Made by a program: the position numbers and the translations under genes
Source of the DNA: CAYVQU01 sp964453155
GTDB taxonomy: Bacteria; Chloroflexota; Anaerolineae; Anaerolineales; UBA11858
Length of the DNA: 6,427 nucleotides
NCBI GenBank assembly: GCA_964453155.1
Contig: CAYVQU010000248.1
Span: forward strand, 1-6,427
Direction: 5' to 3'
Notes under the pieces: generated by a model
The model's input: only the letters and a program-made list of their open reading frames with translations
Databases searched by the model: none
Told to the model about the DNA's origin: nothing
In this document: piece after piece, positions 6,038-6,427 of the stretch
Numbering within the stretch: the stretch's first letter is position 1
Layout: every line of letters begins with the position of its first letter

Positions 6038-6134
6038 AGACCCTTGGGGTTTTATTATGATCATTGGATATTGGGTTGATTTCTTTTCTGATAATTGAGT
6101 GCAAATCAGACCCAAGAAGAAACCCCAGGGGTCT
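6038..6134. repeat. REP-pair unit 5 (97 bp), left end with one C-to-T change
   Basis: Left end AGACCCTTGGGGTTT (6038-6052) and right end AAACCCCAGGGGTCT (6120-6134). The single change keeps a G-T wobble in the pairing of the ends. Inside, TTGGGTTGATTT (6071-6082) pairs imperfectly with AAATCAGACCCAA (6103-6115). It begins 24 bp after unit 4. Confidence 0.9.
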
Positions 6135-6200
6135 TATTAATTTACCCCAAGTATTTGTTCATTTTTAGGTAATTGGTCATCTTTATGTGGGCCCAAATTC

Positions 6201-6209
6201 TGCTACAAT
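6201..6209 (+). promoter_or_regulatory. Extended -10 promoter candidate facing the right edge
   Basis: TGCTACAAT matches an extended -10 element (TGn plus 5/6 of TATAAT) in an A/T-rich stretch without a clear -35. It would drive a plus-strand gene beginning near or beyond the right edge. The surrounding stretch (6135-6290) shows no gene, only a small A/T hairpin (TAAGAAA/TTTCTTA, 6239-6256). Confidence 0.35.
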
Positions 6210-6290
6210 AATTTAATATTGGATAAAAGAGTCGAAAATAAGAAATATTTTTCTTAGGTGTGATTACTGATTGACTGACATCCTATCAAA

Positions 6291-6378
6291 CCTACCGCAG
6301 AGTCGCAGAGAACGCTGAGAATCTAACATTTTTCAAGAGAGAAACGCGGTGAACTCTGCGTCTCAGTGGAGAGATAGG
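6291..6378. repeat. Imperfect palindromic CGCAGAG-type dispersed repeat, copy 2
   Basis: The left arm (6291-6320) has CCTACCGCAGAGTCGCAGAG; the right arm (about 6341-6378) has CTCTGCGTCTCAG and ends in ATAGG, giving an imperfect long hairpin around an A/T-rich loop. It shares the CGCAGAG motif and architecture with 2002-2094, but overall identity is low. It carries no coding sequence. Confidence 0.6.
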
Positions 6379-6380
6379 AG

Positions 6381-6427
6381 GTGTGCAAAAATAAGATCCC
6401 ATTTTTGAAATGGTCTGGAAGAATCGG
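6381..6427 (+). CDS. Possible start of a plus-strand gene, cut by the right edge (N-terminus like a D12-class DNA adenine methyltransferase)
   Basis: From GTG at 6381, 15 codons are open to the window end. An in-frame TAG lies at 6375-6377, so this is the only early start in frame besides TTG at 6405. GGAGAG at 6368-6373 gives a seven-base spacing. The peptide contains PFLKWSG, which resembles the PFLKWAGGK-type N-terminal AdoMet-binding motif of D12-class N6-adenine methyltransferases, although the next residues (RIG) do not match the expected GK. With so few residues it is a hint only; it could equally be chance. Confidence 0.25.
   Translation, partial: MCKNKIPFLKWSGRI

Noticed and set aside
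4958..6134. CRISPR array
   Set aside because: The repeats alternate in orientation, the interiors are about 67 bp, a gene interrupts the series, and no cas gene is present.
4958..6134. Integron attC sites (inverted ends, variable centre, similar length)
   Set aside because: The ends lack the RYYYAAC/GTTRRRY core sites, there is no integrase or cassette layout, and a RAYT gene explains the repeats better.
6395..6413. Terminator on the minus strand for a gene off the right edge (CCATTT/AAATGG hairpin, then TTATTTTT)
   Set aside because: The stem is only six A/T-rich pairs and the T tract is four bases away; too weak to call.

Overview
The window looks like the chromosome of a free-living bacterium with roughly 50% GC, most plausibly a member of the Chloroflexota (class Anaerolineae). 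This is inferred from the style of the pyruvate phosphate dikinase, from a secreted subtilase with tandem GSWAGGY repeats, and from dispersed CGCAGAG palindromic repeats. No marker gene fixes the taxonomy, so it is only a moderate-confidence guess.

Left third (1-1771, minus strand): the 5' end of a secreted S8-family serine protease gene that runs off the left edge. It has a complete signal peptide, pro-region, catalytic triad and the start of a C-terminal repeat tract. Its leader carries a complete, recognisable cyclic di-GMP class I (GEMM-I) riboswitch: a promoter, then the aptamer (GAAA tetraloop, 11-nt-type tetraloop receptor, GACGCAAAGCC core), then an intrinsic terminator, then a Shine-Dalgarno sequence and ATG. 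A 7-bp complementarity between the 3' end of the aptamer and the terminator stem predicts a transcriptional OFF switch, with c-di-GMP shutting the protease down.

Middle (1772-4949, plus strand): a promoter candidate, a leader with a terminator-like hairpin and a 93-bp imperfect palindromic CGCAGAG repeat, then a complete 912-codon pyruvate phosphate dikinase gene (ppdK) with all catalytic residues and a strong Rho-independent terminator. The subtilase and ppdK diverge and share only an intergenic region; nothing suggests a common function.

Right third (4950-6427): a minus-strand REP-associated Y1 (HUH) transposase gene (RAYT) embedded in its probable target repeats. Five units of 96-98 bp are each bounded by 15-bp inverted ends with a CCCCTGGGG-type core. 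Two lie downstream of the RAYT gene, two upstream, and one inside its reading frame, where it encodes about 33 extra residues between the HUH motif and the catalytic tyrosine. Unit length is nearly constant although the interiors are unlike each other, and base changes at the two ends compensate. The last 290 bp hold a promoter-like extended -10, a second CGCAGAG palindrome, and possibly the first 15 codons of a plus-strand gene whose PFLKWSG start recalls D12-class DNA adenine methyltransferases (low confidence).
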